Source: Thermus aquaticus
Lineage (GTDB): Bacteria > Deinococcota > Deinococci > Deinococcales > Thermaceae
Length of the DNA stretch: 64,000 nucleotides
Assembly: GCF_001280255.1 (NCBI RefSeq)
Contig: NZ_LHCI01000106.1
Location: forward strand, 986,120-1,050,119
Direction: 5' to 3'
Shown here: one piece after another, positions 8,494 through 17,614 of the stretch
How the letters are laid out: each line of letters begins with the position of its first letter
How positions within the stretch are numbered: the first letter of the stretch is position 1
The notes under the pieces: model-generated
The model's database searches: none
What the model saw: only the letters and a program-made list of their open reading frames with translations
Told to the model about the DNA's origin: nothing
Program-made: the position numbers and the translations under genes

Positions 8494-9184
8494 GGGAGCT
8501 TCAGGGCCTGGCGGGCCTCGAGGACCTTCTCCGGGGTGAGCTCCTTGGCCCTTAGGGCCCTCACCTCCTCCGGGGTGTAGGGCTTGAAGTCCTGGGGGGC
8601 GCCCCAGGAGGCTAGGTGGTTCAGCACCAGGGCGATCTCCTCGTCGCTAAGCCAGCCGAAGCCCGGCATCAGGCCCTCGTAGGTCTGCCCAAAGACGGTG
8701 ATCTTCCCTCCACTCCGAAGAGGACGGCGAGGGCCAGGTACTCCCGGCCTCCTTTGGCCTTAAGCAGGGTTTCCACGTGCCCCTTAAGCGGGGGAAAGTT
8801 GGGCGGGTTCCCTTCCCCTTGAGGGCCGTGGCACCCCGAGCAGGTGGCGTAGACCTGGGCGCCGGTCTTGGGGGCCTGGGCGGTGGGGGCCGGGGGCGCC
8901 TCTGGGGGCGGGGTGAGGCCCAGGTAGGTGGCCAGGTAGTCCAGGATGGCCGCCCGCTCCTCCTGGGTGAGCTTGAGGCCCCTGAGCTCCATTTCCTCTA
9001 TGACCCCATCCCAGCGGTCCCGGGAGAGCCTTTCCCGGGCCACAAAGCCGATCTCGTGGCAGGACTGGCACTTGGCCAGGACCAGGTCCTTGCCTGGCCC
9101 TTCGGGTAAGGTGTACTGCCCCAGGGCCAGATAGCCCAGCACGCCCAGAAGGGCGGTTGCCGAGAGGTAGAAGGCTTTTCTCAT
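8490..9184 (-). pseudogene. Di-haem cytochrome c, sulfite dehydrogenase partner (frameshifted in this sequence)
   Basis: The protein starts with a signal peptide (MRKAFYLSATALLGVLGYLALG) and has two haem-binding motifs, CQSCH near residue 39 and CSGCH near residue 115, separated by a proline/alanine-rich linker. It should be exported and accept electrons from the sulfite dehydrogenase encoded just upstream. The reading frame breaks near 8706 in a run of three C (GGG on the coding strand). Adding one G restores KITVFGQTYEGLMPGF, a typical distal-methionine region, and the frame then continues to a TGA at 8490 that overlaps the MOSC start. Without the extra base the protein ends at 8669 and loses its axial methionine region. 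A sequence error in a G-run is as likely as a true mutation. Confidence 0.8.
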
Positions 9185-9268
9185 GGTTTCAGCTTACCTG
9201 GAAGGGGTATTGGGGGTGTGGCCTGAAATACCCTCCCCAGGACGGGGCCTGGGGAGGGGAGAGGAGCT

Positions 9269-10492
9269 TTAGGCCACGGTGAACTTCACCCCCATCACCC
9301 CGTTCCACTCGTAGCCCCGCTCGTTCCAGGCCAGGTTGCCGTCCAGGGGCTGGCTCCGCCCGGCGGCGTCCCAGGCCCGGGCCATGACCTCGTGGCTACC
9401 GGGGCGGAGGTAGAGGGTGGCCCGCCAGCGGACCCAGCTGAAGGTCTTCCCCTGGGTGGCCAGCTCCGCCTTCTGCCAGGTGCGCCCCCCGTTGGTGGAG
9501 ACCTCCACGCTCACGATGGGGACGATACCGTCGTTGAAGGCCACGCCCTCCACCCGCACGTAGGGGCCTTCCACCGTCTGGCCCTCGAGGGGGGCGAAGA
9601 TGAAGCTGTTGACGTTGACCAGCCAGTTGGGGCGGGAGTTGGTGAAGCTGTAGGGGTAGCGGCTTCCCGGCTCCTGGGGCAGGAAGGGGAGGTGGGTGTT
9701 GGGGATGGCGGGGACCCGGTAGCGGGGCATCTGCTCCGCGGTGGCGTTCTCCGCCTCGGCGAACTCAATCTTCTCCACCCACTTCACGTTGTTGACCCCG
9801 AAGTAGCCGGGGAAGACCAGACGCACGGGCCCCCCGTGGACGGCGGGCAGGGGCTCCCCGTTCATGGAGAGGGCCAGGAGGGCGTTCTCCAGGGCGTGGA
9901 TGGGCACGCTCCTGACGAACTCCGGAGCCCCACCCTGCCGGCTGGCGTGGGCTGTGATGTAGAGGGCCTTCTCCGAAAGCTTCACCCCCTCCCTCTCCAA
10001 GAGGGTCTTGAGCTTTACCCCCCGGAAGGTGACGTTGCCCACCCCGCCCCGCTTCCAGGGGTTGCCGGAGGGACGGGGGTTGTAGAGGGTGCGCCCGTTC
10101 CCCGAGCACTGGAGGACCATGGTGACCTCGCTCTGGGGCAGGGCCAGGAGCTCCTTGGCCTCAAAGGTGAAGGGCTTGTCCACGAGGCCCGTCACCTCCA
10201 CCTTCCATCCGTCCAGGCTGGCCCCTTCCACCGTGTTGTAGCCGGGGAGGTCCACGTTGTTGCGGATGTAGAGGATCTCCTTGGGGGTCCTCTCCGGCTG
10301 GCTTACCAGGAGATCGTAGGGGGTTTCCAACACCACCGGGCGCTGGGAGAGGACGATGAGCTTGGGGTTCTTGCCCTTCACCAGCTGGTCGGCCGTGAGG
10401 GTCTGCTGAGCGAAGGCCCGGGACCCGGCGGCCAGGAGGGCCGCCCCCATACCCATGAGCTTCAAGGTGGTGCGCCTATCCAGCTTCTCCAT
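9269..10492 (-). CDS. Sulfite:cytochrome c oxidoreductase, molybdopterin subunit (sulfite oxidase family)
   Basis: A 407-residue exported molybdenum enzyme. The N-terminus MEKLDRRTTLKLMGMGAALL carries a twin-arginine motif (RRTTLK). The catalytic core contains MVLQCSGNGRTLY, whose cysteine is the molybdenum ligand in this family, and RLVFPGYFGVNNVKWV in the cofactor pocket. The C-terminal part (from about residue 290) is the Ig-like dimerisation domain (VEVSTNGGRTWQKAEL, WRATLYLRPGSHEVMARAWD). It oxidises sulfite to sulfate and passes electrons to the cytochrome c encoded 84 bases downstream. A Thermus sulfite respiration pathway with such an enzyme and a cytochrome c is described in the literature. 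Upstream lies its own promoter with a palindrome. Confidence 0.92.
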   Translation of the reverse strand: MEKLDRRTTLKLMGMGAALLAAGSRAFAQQTLTADQLVKGKNPKLIVLSQRPVVLETPYDLLVSQPERTPKEILYIRNNVDLPGYNTVEGASLDGWKVEVTGLVDKPFTFEAKELLALPQSEVTMVLQCSGNGRTLYNPRPSGNPWKRGGVGNVTFRGVKLKTLLEREGVKLSEKALYITAHASRQGGAPEFVRSVPIHALENALLALSMNGEPLPAVHGGPVRLVFPGYFGVNNVKWVEKIEFAEAENATAEQMPRYRVPAIPNTHLPFLPQEPGSRYPYSFTNSRPNWLVNVNSFIFAPLEGQTVEGPYVRVEGVAFNDGIVPIVSVEVSTNGGRTWQKAELATQGKTFSWVRWRATLYLRPGSHEVMARAWDAAGRSQPLDGNLAWNERGYEWNGVMGVKFTVA

Positions 10493-10508
10493 AGCTACCT
10501 CCTCGGTG

Positions 10509-10568
10509 GGGACATTTGTCCCTTTGTCCGATTGGCCTAACTATAAATCCATACCCCTTGCGTGTAAA
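10509..10568 (-). promoter_or_regulatory. Promoter and palindromic site of the sulfite dehydrogenase operon
   Basis: On the minus strand TTTACA (10568-10563) and TATAGT (10545-10540) are separated by 17 bases, a good sigma-70-type promoter. Downstream of the predicted start, at 10509-10522, lies the palindrome GGGACATTTGTCCC, next to a further TTTGTCC repeat. It sits between the transcription start and the ribosome-binding site GAGGAGGT, so it could be a repressor operator or a small RNA hairpin. Confidence 0.65.
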
Positions 10569-10656
10569 GGGTGGGGTATCGGGGGAAACATTCTCCCCTT
10601 GGGGGGGGCTCTGTGCCAAAGGCAGAAGGGGTATCCCTTCCTCGAGGCGCGTTAAG

Positions 10657-13092
10657 ATGGAAGGCATGCTGAAGGGCGAGGGCCCGGGGCCCCTTCCTCC
10701 CCTCCTCCAGCAGTACGTGGAGCTTCGCGACCAGTACCCCGACTACCTCCTCCTCTTCCAGGTGGGGGACTTCTACGAGTGCTTCGGGGAGGACGCCGAG
10801 AGGCTGGCCCGCGCCCTGGGTCTCGTCCTCACCCACAAGACCAGCAAGGACTTCACCACCCCCATGGCGGGGATCCCCTTAAGGGCCTTTGAGGCCTACG
10901 CCGAGAGGCTTCTCAAGATGGGCTTCCGCCTGGCGGTGGCCGACCAGGTGGAGCCCGCCGAGGAGGCGGAAGGGCTGGTCAGGCGGGAGGTGACCCAGCT
11001 CCTCACCCCGGGAACCCTCCTCCAGGAAAGCCTCCTCCCTCGGGAGGCCAACTACCTGGCGGCCATCGCCACCGGGGATGGTTGGGGCCTGGCCTTTCTG
11101 GACGTGTCCACGGGGGAGTTCAAGGGGACGGTGCTCAAGAGCAAAAGCGCCCTTTACGACGAGCTCTTCCGCCACCGGCCCGCCGAGGTCCTCCTGGCCC
11201 CGGAGCTCCTGGAGAACGGGGCCTTTCTGGATGAGTTCAGGAAGCGCTTTCCCGTCATGCTCTCCGAGGCCCCCTTTGAGCCGGAAGGGGAAGGCCCCTT
11301 GGCCCTAAGGCGGGCCCGGGGGGCCCTTCTGGCCTACGCCCAAAGGACCCAAGGAGGGGCCTTGAGCCTCCAGCCTTTCCGCTTCTACGACCCCGGGGCC
11401 TTCATGCGCCTGCCCGAGGCCACCTTGAGGGCCCTAGAGGTCTTTGAGCCCCTGCGGGGCCAGGACACGCTTTTCTCCGTGCTGGACGAGACCAGGACCG
11501 CCCCTGGCAGGAGGCTCCTCCAGAGCTGGCTCCGCCACCCCCTTCTGGACCGGGGCCCTTTGGAGGCGCGGCTTGACCGGGTGGAGGGCTTCGTGCGGGA
11601 GGGGGCCTTGCGGGAGGGGGTGAGGCGGCTCCTTTACCGCCTCGCCGACCTGGAGCGCTTGGCCACCAGGCTGGAGCTAGGGCGGGCGAGCCCCAAGGAC
11701 CTGGGTGCCCTCAGGCGGAGCCTCCAGATCCTCCCCGAGCTCCGGGCCCTTCTGGGCGAGGAGGTAGGGCTTCCCGACCTTTCCCCCCTCAAGGAGGAGC
11801 TGGAGGCCGCTTTGGTGGAGGACCCGCCCCTCAAGGTCTCCGAGGGGGGGCTCATCCGGGAAGGGTACGACCCGGACCTGGACGCCCTAAGGGCGGCCCA
11901 CCGGGAGGGGGTGGCCTACTTCCTGGAGCTTGAGGAGCGGGAAAGAGAGAGGACGGGCATCCCCACCCTCAAGGTGGGCTACAACGCCGTCTTCGGCTAC
12001 TACCTGGAGGTGACCCGGCCCTACTACGAGAGGGTGCCCAAGGAGTACCGCCCCGTCCAGACCCTCAAGGACCGGCAGCGCTACACCCTGCCGGAGATGA
12101 AGGAGAAGGAGCGGGAGGTCTACCGCCTCGAGGCCCTGATCCGCCGCCGGGAGGAGGAGGTCTTTCTGGAGGTGCGGGAAAGGGCCAAGCGGCAGGCCGA
12201 GGCCCTCAGGGAGGCGGCCAGGATTCTGGCCGAGCTGGACGTCTACGCCGCCTTGGCCGAGGTGGCCGTGCGCTACGGCTACGTGAGGCCCCGCTTCGGC
12301 GACCGCCTCCAGATCCGCGCCGGGCGCCACCCCGTGGTGGAAAGGCGGACGGAGTTCGTCCCCAACGACCTGGAGATGGCCCACGAGCTGGTCCTGATCA
12401 CCGGGCCCAACATGGCGGGCAAGTCCACCTTTCTGCGCCAGACGGCCCTCATCGCCCTCCTGGCCCAGGTGGGGAGCTTCGTGCCCGCCGAGGAGGCCCA
12501 TCTTCCCCTCTTTGACGGCATCTACACCCGCATCGGGGCCTCCGACGACCTGGCGGGGGGGAAGAGCACCTTCATGGTGGAGATGGAGGAGGTGGCCCTG
12601 ATCCTCAAGGAGGCCACCGAGAACAGCCTGGTCCTCCTGGACGAGGTGGGCCGGGGCACCAGCAGCCTGGACGGGGTGGCCATCGCCACGGCGGTGGCCG
12701 AGGCCCTCCACGAAAGGCGGGCCTACACCCTCTTCGCCACCCACTACTTTGAGCTGACCGCCCTGGGCCTTCCCCGCCTGAAAAACCTCCACGTGGCCGC
12801 CAGGGAGGAGGCGGGGGGGCTCGTCTTCTACCACCAGGTCCTCCCCGGCCCCGCCTCCAAGAGCTACGGCGTGGAGGTGGCGGCCATGGCGGGCCTGCCC
12901 AAGGAGGTGGTGGCCCGGGCCAGGGCCCTCCTCCAGGCCATGGCCGCCAGGCGGGAAGGGGCTTTGGACGCGGTTTTGGAGCGGCTTCTCGCCCTGGACC
13001 CCGACCGCCTGACCCCCCTCGAGGCCCTCCGCCTCCTCCAGGAGCTGAAGGCCTTGGCCCTGGGGGCCCCCTTGGATACCATGAAGGGGTGA
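10657..13092 (+). CDS. mutS: DNA mismatch repair protein MutS
   Basis: This protein recognises mismatches and small loops and recruits MutL. The 811-residue chain has the mismatch-binding motif GDFYECF with F39 and E41, a connector and lever/clamp region, Walker A GPNMAGKST near residue 583, Walker B LVLLDEVGRGTSS and the helix-turn-helix dimer end. It agrees with T. aquaticus MutS as I remember it. The ATG at 10657 gives that known start. A second in-frame ATG at 10666 stands 7 bases after a possible -10 (TAAGAT, 10653-10658), so a leaderless start there would shorten the protein by three residues. The GTG start of mutL overlaps its stop. Confidence 0.97.
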   Translation: MEGMLKGEGPGPLPPLLQQYVELRDQYPDYLLLFQVGDFYECFGEDAERLARALGLVLTHKTSKDFTTPMAGIPLRAFEAYAERLLKMGFRLAVADQVEPAEEAEGLVRREVTQLLTPGTLLQESLLPREANYLAAIATGDGWGLAFLDVSTGEFKGTVLKSKSALYDELFRHRPAEVLLAPELLENGAFLDEFRKRFPVMLSEAPFEPEGEGPLALRRARGALLAYAQRTQGGALSLQPFRFYDPGAFMRLPEATLRALEVFEPLRGQDTLFSVLDETRTAPGRRLLQSWLRHPLLDRGPLEARLDRVEGFVREGALREGVRRLLYRLADLERLATRLELGRASPKDLGALRRSLQILPELRALLGEEVGLPDLSPLKEELEAALVEDPPLKVSEGGLIREGYDPDLDALRAAHREGVAYFLELEERERERTGIPTLKVGYNAVFGYYLEVTRPYYERVPKEYRPVQTLKDRQRYTLPEMKEKEREVYRLEALIRRREEEVFLEVRERAKRQAEALREAARILAELDVYAALAEVAVRYGYVRPRFGDRLQIRAGRHPVVERRTEFVPNDLEMAHELVLITGPNMAGKSTFLRQTALIALLAQVGSFVPAEEAHLPLFDGIYTRIGASDDLAGGKSTFMVEMEEVALILKEATENSLVLLDEVGRGTSSLDGVAIATAVAEALHERRAYTLFATHYFELTALGLPRLKNLHVAAREEAGGLVFYHQVLPGPASKSYGVEVAAMAGLPKEVVARARALLQAMAARREGALDAVLERLLALDPDRLTPLEALRLLQELKALALGAPLDTMKG

Positions 13093-14687
13093 TCCGCCCC
13101 CTTCCCCCCGAGCTAAGGGGGCTTCTCGCCCGGGGAGAGGTCCTCCTCTCCGTCAAGGACGCCGTCCGGGAGCTTCTGGAAAACGCCCTGGACGCCGGGG
13201 CCAGGAGGGTGCGGGTGGAGCTTTGGGGCGGGGGGCTTGAAAGGATCGTGGTGGAGGACGACGGGGAGGGGATTCCCCTGGAGGAGCTTCCCCTGGCCGT
13301 GGAGCCCTTCGCCACCAGTAAGCTCCAGGACCTGGAGAGGATCGCCACCCTGGGCTTCCGCGGCCAGGCGCTTTACGCCCTGAGGCAGGCGGCCACGCTT
13401 AAGATCCGCTCCCGGCCCCGGGGCCAGGTGGGCGGGGGGCTTCTTCTGGCCCGGGGGGAGCGGGTGGAGCTGAGGCCCGCCCCCGCCCCCCCGGGGACCC
13501 GGGTGGAGGTCCTGGGCCTCTTCGCCGGGGAGGGGCGGGATCCCAAGGCCGAGGCCAGGGGGGTCCTGGACCTCCTCAAGCGCTACCTCCTCCACCATCC
13601 CCATCTCTCCCTGGTCCTTTTCCTGGAGGGGGAGGCCCGGCTCCTCTTCCCCGGGGCCGGGCTCAAGGAGGCGGCCCGCCAGGCCTTCGGCGGCCTCCTG
13701 GCCGAGAGGCTTTTCCCCTTGGAAAAGGGCGGAGCCTTCGCCCTCGAGGGCCTCCTTTCCGGCCCCCAGGTGTCCCGCACCCGGCCCGACCTCCTTTTCC
13801 TCGCGGTGAACGGCAGGCCCGTGGCCCTGCCCGAGGGGGTCCTGAGGGCGGTGCGCCGGGCCTACCGGGAGCTTCTGCCCGAGGGGCACTACCCCGTGGG
13901 CGTCCTGAACCTGAGCCTCCCCCCCGGCGCCTACCGCCTGCGCCTGGATGCCAGGAAGGAGGAGGTGGCCTTGAGCAAGGAGGCCGAGGCCTTCCTGGAA
14001 GAGGCCCTGGAGGAGGCCTTCCGGGGCCAGAACCTGGCCCGGGCCCTGCCCGAGCCCCGGCCCCTCCCGGCCCTGAGGCCCCCCACCCCTTCCGGCCTGC
14101 CCCCCCTGCGCTACCTGGGCCAGTTCCGGGAGAGCTACCTCCTGGCCGAGGCGGAGGACGCCCTCTACATCGTGGACCAGCACGCCGCCCACGAGCGCAT
14201 CCTCTTTGAGGAACTTCTGGCCCGCCTGAGGGAGGAGGGCTTAAAGCCCCTCCCTTACCCCGTTTTGGTGGAGCTGGATGAAGAGCCTCCCGAGGCCTCC
14301 CCCCTCTTCGCCTTTGAGCCCTTTGGGCCGGGCCGGGTCCGCCTCCTCTCGGCCCCGCCCTTCCTCCACCCCTACCCCCTCCTCCTGCCGGAGATCTTCC
14401 GGGAGTCCCTTAAGGGGGAGGGGAGGAGCCTTAGGGGGCTTCTCGCCCGCCTGGCCTGCCTGCCCGCCCTCAAGGCGGGGCACCCCCTGGCCCGGGCGGA
14501 GGGGCAGGCCCTCCTGGACGCCCTCCTCGCTTGCGAGACCCCCTGGGTCTGCCCCCACGGCCGCCCCGTCCTCCTCCACCTGAAGGAGGAGGACCTCATC
14601 CGCCGCTTTGGCCGCCGCTCGGGGGCTCGGGCAAAAGAAGAACCCCATCCTCATCCGCCACGAGAAACCACGAGGGAAGGATCCTAG
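13089..14687 (+). CDS. mutL: DNA mismatch repair endonuclease MutL
   Basis: A 532-residue partner of MutS. The N-terminal GHKL ATPase has ENALDAGA (residues 31-38), DDGEGI (57-62) and TLGFRGQAL near residue 88. The C-terminal half carries DQHAAHERILFEE near residue 363, which fits the DQHA-x2-E-x4-E motif of MutL proteins that nick DNA; organisms with this motif generally lack MutH. It begins at GTG 13089, overlapping the mutS stop (GTGA), so the two are translationally coupled. Its last 92 bases overlap the 3' end of rraA on the other strand. Confidence 0.95.
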   Translation: MIRPLPPELRGLLARGEVLLSVKDAVRELLENALDAGARRVRVELWGGGLERIVVEDDGEGIPLEELPLAVEPFATSKLQDLERIATLGFRGQALYALRQAATLKIRSRPRGQVGGGLLLARGERVELRPAPAPPGTRVEVLGLFAGEGRDPKAEARGVLDLLKRYLLHHPHLSLVLFLEGEARLLFPGAGLKEAARQAFGGLLAERLFPLEKGGAFALEGLLSGPQVSRTRPDLLFLAVNGRPVALPEGVLRAVRRAYRELLPEGHYPVGVLNLSLPPGAYRLRLDARKEEVALSKEAEAFLEEALEEAFRGQNLARALPEPRPLPALRPPTPSGLPPLRYLGQFRESYLLAEAEDALYIVDQHAAHERILFEELLARLREEGLKPLPYPVLVELDEEPPEASPLFAFEPFGPGRVRLLSAPPFLHPYPLLLPEIFRESLKGEGRSLRGLLARLACLPALKAGHPLARAEGQALLDALLACETPWVCPHGRPVLLHLKEEDLIRRFGRRSGARAKEEPHPHPPRETTREGS

Positions 14688-15090
14688 CCCCGGCGAAGGC
14701 CACGGGCACGTCCACCAGGCCCCGGCCCTCCTTGGCGCTCTTCCTGGGGACGGCCGCCAGGGCCTTGACCCCCAGGGGGAGGCCTTTTAGCTCCTCGGCG
14801 TCCCGCACCGCCCCGTGGACCACCACCCCGCTCCAGTCCCGCTCCAGGGCCAGCCGGGCCAGGTTGCCCCCCAGAAGGGCGGAGCGCAAAGAGCCGCCCC
14901 CGTCCACCACCAGGACCTGGCCCCGCCCATCCTCCTCCAGGACCTTCCGCACCAGGGCGTTGTCCTCAAAGACCCTTAGGGTGCGCACCCGCCCAAAGAA
15001 GCGCCTCTTGCCGCCGAAGTCCCGGAAGATGGGCCTGAGGAGAAGGGCCTTGGGGTAGAGGTCCATGAGGTCTGCGGTGGAAAGCTCCAT
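14596..15090 (-). CDS. rraA: RraA family protein (regulator of RNase E-like / aldolase-like fold)
   Basis: A 164-residue protein of the RraA family, formerly annotated as a menaquinone methyltransferase. The features seen are STADLMDLYP at the N-terminus, VLVVDGGGSLRSALLGGNLA in the middle (the GG-x5-6-GG-type loop of the fold) and VVVHGAVRDAEELKGL. Family members bind RNase E or act as divalent-metal 4-hydroxy-4-methyl-2-oxoglutarate/oxaloacetate lyases; which applies here is not clear. I chose the ATG at 15090, the family start, over an in-frame ATG upstream. No Shine-Dalgarno sequence precedes it, which fits a leaderless transcript. Its 3' end overlaps mutL by 92 bases. Confidence 0.88.
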   Translation of the reverse strand: MELSTADLMDLYPKALLLRPIFRDFGGKRRFFGRVRTLRVFEDNALVRKVLEEDGRGQVLVVDGGGSLRSALLGGNLARLALERDWSGVVVHGAVRDAEELKGLPLGVKALAAVPRKSAKEGRGLVDVPVAFAGARILPSWFLVADEDGVLLLPEPPSGGQSGG

Positions 15091-15095
15091 GGCGG

Positions 15096-15102
15096 TATAG
15101 TA
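15096..15102. promoter_or_regulatory. Shared divergent -10 region of rraA and purU
   Basis: Only 19 bases separate the two ATG codons. Read forward, TATAGT (15096-15101) ends 8 bases before the purU ATG. Read in reverse, TACTAT (15102-15097) ends 6 bases before the rraA ATG. Both genes lack Shine-Dalgarno sites, so both transcripts are probably leaderless and the two polymerases would compete for the same DNA. The -35 regions are weak in both directions. Confidence 0.55.
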
Positions 15103-15109
15103 CCCAAAG

Positions 15110-15967
15110 ATGGAAGAGGCCCGCCTTCTCATCACCTGCCCGGACCGGCCCGGGATCGTGGCCGCCGTGACGGGCTTCCTCTACGCCCACGGGGCCAACA
15201 TCACCGATTTACAGCAACACTCCACGGATCCCGAAGGGGGCACCTTCTTCATGCGGGTGGCCTTCACCGCCTCCCACCTGGACCTGGCCCGCCCCGCCCT
15301 GGAGAGGGCCTTTCAGGAGGTGGTGGCCGAGCGCTTCGGCATGGCCTGGCGGCTGGCCTTCGCCTCGGAGAGGAAGCGAACCGCCATTTTGGTCTCCAAG
15401 CCCGCCCACGCCCTCTTGGAGCTCCTATGGCGCTACCGGGTGGGGGAGCTTCCCATGGACCTCCGCCTGGTGGTCTCCAACCACCCCGACCACCAGGAGG
15501 AGGTGGAGCGCTTTGGCATCCCCTACCATCACGTGCCCGTGGAAAGGGAGCGGAAAGAGGAGGCTGAGGGGAGGATTCTGGCCCTATTGGAGGAGGCGGG
15601 GGTGGAGCTTTTGGTCCTGGCCCGCTACATGCAGATCCTCTCGCCCTCCTTCGTGGCCCGCTTTCCCATGCGCATCATCAACATCCACCACTCCTTCCTC
15701 CCCGCCTTCGCCGGGGCCAACCCCTACCGCCAGGCCTACGAGCGGGGGGTGAAGCTCATTGGGGCCACGGCCCACTACGTGACCGAGGAGCTGGACCAGG
15801 GGCCCATCATTGAGCAGGACGTGGCCCGGGTCTCCCACCGCCATTCGGTGGAGGAGCTCAGGCGCCTTGGCCAGGAGCTGGAGCGCACCGTGCTGGCCCG
15901 GGCGGTGCGCTGGCACCTGGAGGACCGGATCCTGGTCCAGGGCAACAAGACCGTGGTCTTCGTCTAA
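15110..15967 (+). CDS. purU: Formyltetrahydrofolate deformylase
   Basis: This enzyme hydrolyses 10-formyltetrahydrofolate to tetrahydrofolate and formate, which can feed purine synthesis and balance one-carbon pools. The 285-residue chain has an N-terminal ACT domain ([20 protein letters not shown]) and a formyltransferase-type hydrolase domain with [17 protein letters not shown] and [20 protein letters not shown], which supply the catalytic Asn, His and Asp. The start ATG has no ribosome-binding site and lies 8 bases after a -10 element shared with rraA. Confidence 0.94.
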   Translation: MEEARLLITCPDRPGIVAAVTGFLYAHGANITDLQQHSTDPEGGTFFMRVAFTASHLDLARPALERAFQEVVAERFGMAWRLAFASERKRTAILVSKPAHALLELLWRYRVGELPMDLRLVVSNHPDHQEEVERFGIPYHHVPVERERKEEAEGRILALLEEAGVELLVLARYMQILSPSFVARFPMRIINIHHSFLPAFAGANPYRQAYERGVKLIGATAHYVTEELDQGPIIEQDVARVSHRHSVEELRRLGQELERTVLARAVRWHLEDRILVQGNKTVVFV

Positions 15968-16014
15968 TCCCGCCCTAACCGGCAGGGGGTAGGTTGGGGC
16001 TTGGGAGGTGCGCC

Positions 16015-17198
16015 ATGAACCTTGGCCGTTCCTTTGTAGGCTTCCTTGCCCTCTCCGCCCTGGCGGGGGCGGTGCTTTGGTGGGGGCTTTCCAACGGGCA
16101 GGGCCGGGCCCCCGCCCCGGCGCCCGCGGGGGACCAGGGGCTTTTGGAGTACGAGCGGAACACCGTGGAGATCGTGGAGCGCTACGGGGACGGAGTGGTC
16201 TACGTCTCCGTGGTCACCCGGCCGCAAAGCGTCCAGCTCCCTCCGGGTTTTGAGTTCTTCGCTCCCTTCCTCCAGGTCCCGCCCCAGCAGGGCGCCACAT
16301 CCTCACCAACTACCACGTGGTGGAGGGGGCGAGCCGCATCACCGTCAAGTTCCACAACGACCCCAAGGAGTACCGGGCTCGGCTGGTGGGGGCAGCCCCG
16401 CCCCTGGACGTGGCCCTCCTCAAGGTGGACGCCCCCAGGGAGAAGCTGGTCCCCTTGGTCCTGGGGGACTCCGACCGGATCCGGGTGGGGCAGAAGGCGA
16501 TTGCCATGGGGAACCCCTTTGGGCTGGAGTTCACCGTGACCCAGGGCATCGTCTCCGCCATCCGGGAGAACCCCGGGGCCATCGGGGATGAATCCGGCCT
16601 GGTGCCCCGGGTGATCCAGACCGACGCCGCCATCAACCCCGGGAACTCCGGCGGGCCTCTCCTCAACTCCCGGGGTGAGGTGATCGGCGTCAACACCGCC
16701 ATCTTCACCCCCACGGGCCAGTTCGGGGCGGCCCAGTTCGCCGGGGTGGGCTTCGCCCTGCCCATCAACCTGGTCAAGCAGTACCTGCCCGACCTCAAGG
16801 CGGGCAAGACCCTGACGGCGGCGGAGATCATCCGGAGCCGCCCCCGCCTAGGGGTCTCCCTGATCCCCCTCTCGGTCTATCCGGAGAGCCTGAGGAGGCA
16901 GTACGGCCTTCCCGAGACCGGCCTCATGGTCCAGGAGGTGGAGCGGGATAGCCCCGCCCAACGGGCGGGGCTACGGCCTCCCAGCCGCTTCGCCTACATC
17001 CAGCTCCCCACCGGGGAGACCCTGCAGGTGGGGGTGGACGGGGACGTCCTCCTCAAGGCGGACGGCGTGCCCCTTACCTCCATCGCCGGGCTCCGGCGGG
17101 TCCTCTACGCCAAGAAGCCGGGGGAGGCGGTGAGCCTCGAGGTCTGGCGCCAGGGTCGGCCCTTCACCGTCCGGGTGGTCCCCCAGGTGCTCCGCTAG
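16015..17198 (+). pseudogene. HtrA/DegP-like secreted serine protease with PDZ domain (internal deletion and frameshift)
   Basis: The first part, starting at ATG 16015 after GGAGGT, encodes a membrane anchor or signal (FVGFLALSALAGAVLWWGLS) and the lead-in VVYVSVVTRP. Near 16290 the frame changes: the second part continues as HILTNYHVVEG (catalytic His), LDVALLKVDAP (Asp) and NPGNSGGPLLN (Ser), then a PDZ domain with MVQEVERDSPAQRAGL. The stretch that normally joins them, about ten residues with the GSGF element, is missing, and the loss is not a multiple of three. The two frames do not overlap with a plausible restart, so the gene is broken in this sequence. All three catalytic residues and the PDZ domain are otherwise intact, so either a recent deletion or an assembly fault is possible. 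Confidence 0.8.
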
Positions 17199-17614
17199 GG
17201 GTAGAGGAGGCGGAGGCCCAGGCACCCACCTTCCGCCCGAAACCACTGCCCCCCCACCCTGACCGCCAGACCCAGCTCGGAGCAGTAAAGGAGCGCCCGC
17301 CTTCGCTCCTTGGCCAGGGCCTGGTTCCAGGGGTAGGTTCCCCCCGTGTAGTAGGCCTCGGTCTCGGGGTCGGTGTAGGCCCTGAAGCCCTGGAAGCGGA
17401 AGAGGGGGCGGAACTCCAGGAGGACGGGCCTCCCCGTCACGGAGTTCAAGAACTCCACCCGGATCTCCTGAAAGGGGAGGAGGACCCGGTAGGCCCTTTG
17501 GCCTCCGCCCTCCACCTCCACCACCCGCACCAGGGAGAGGGCCAGGAGGAGAAGCCAAAAGGCCCAGCTCCCGAGGAGCCGGGCCAGAGGGCTTTCCCAC
17601 CTTAGGACCTTCAC
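17195..17614 (-). CDS. DUF1850 domain-containing protein of TAXI-TRAP clusters
   Basis: A 139-residue protein with one N-terminal membrane segment (LLGSWAFWLLLLALSLVRVVEV) and an exported domain with the conserved VEFLNSVTGRPVLLEFR element. DUF1850 proteins are found next to TAXI-type TRAP transporters; their function is unknown. It starts with GTG directly after the stop of the upstream binding-protein gene, so it is the last gene of the transporter operon. Its stop overlaps the 3' end of the protease gene on the opposite strand by 4 bases. Confidence 0.75.
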   Translation of the reverse strand: MKVLRWESPLARLLGSWAFWLLLLALSLVRVVEVEGGGQRAYRVLLPFQEIRVEFLNSVTGRPVLLEFRPLFRFQGFRAYTDPETEAYYTGGTYPWNQALAKERRRALLYCSELGLAVRVGGQWFRAEGGCLGLRLLYP

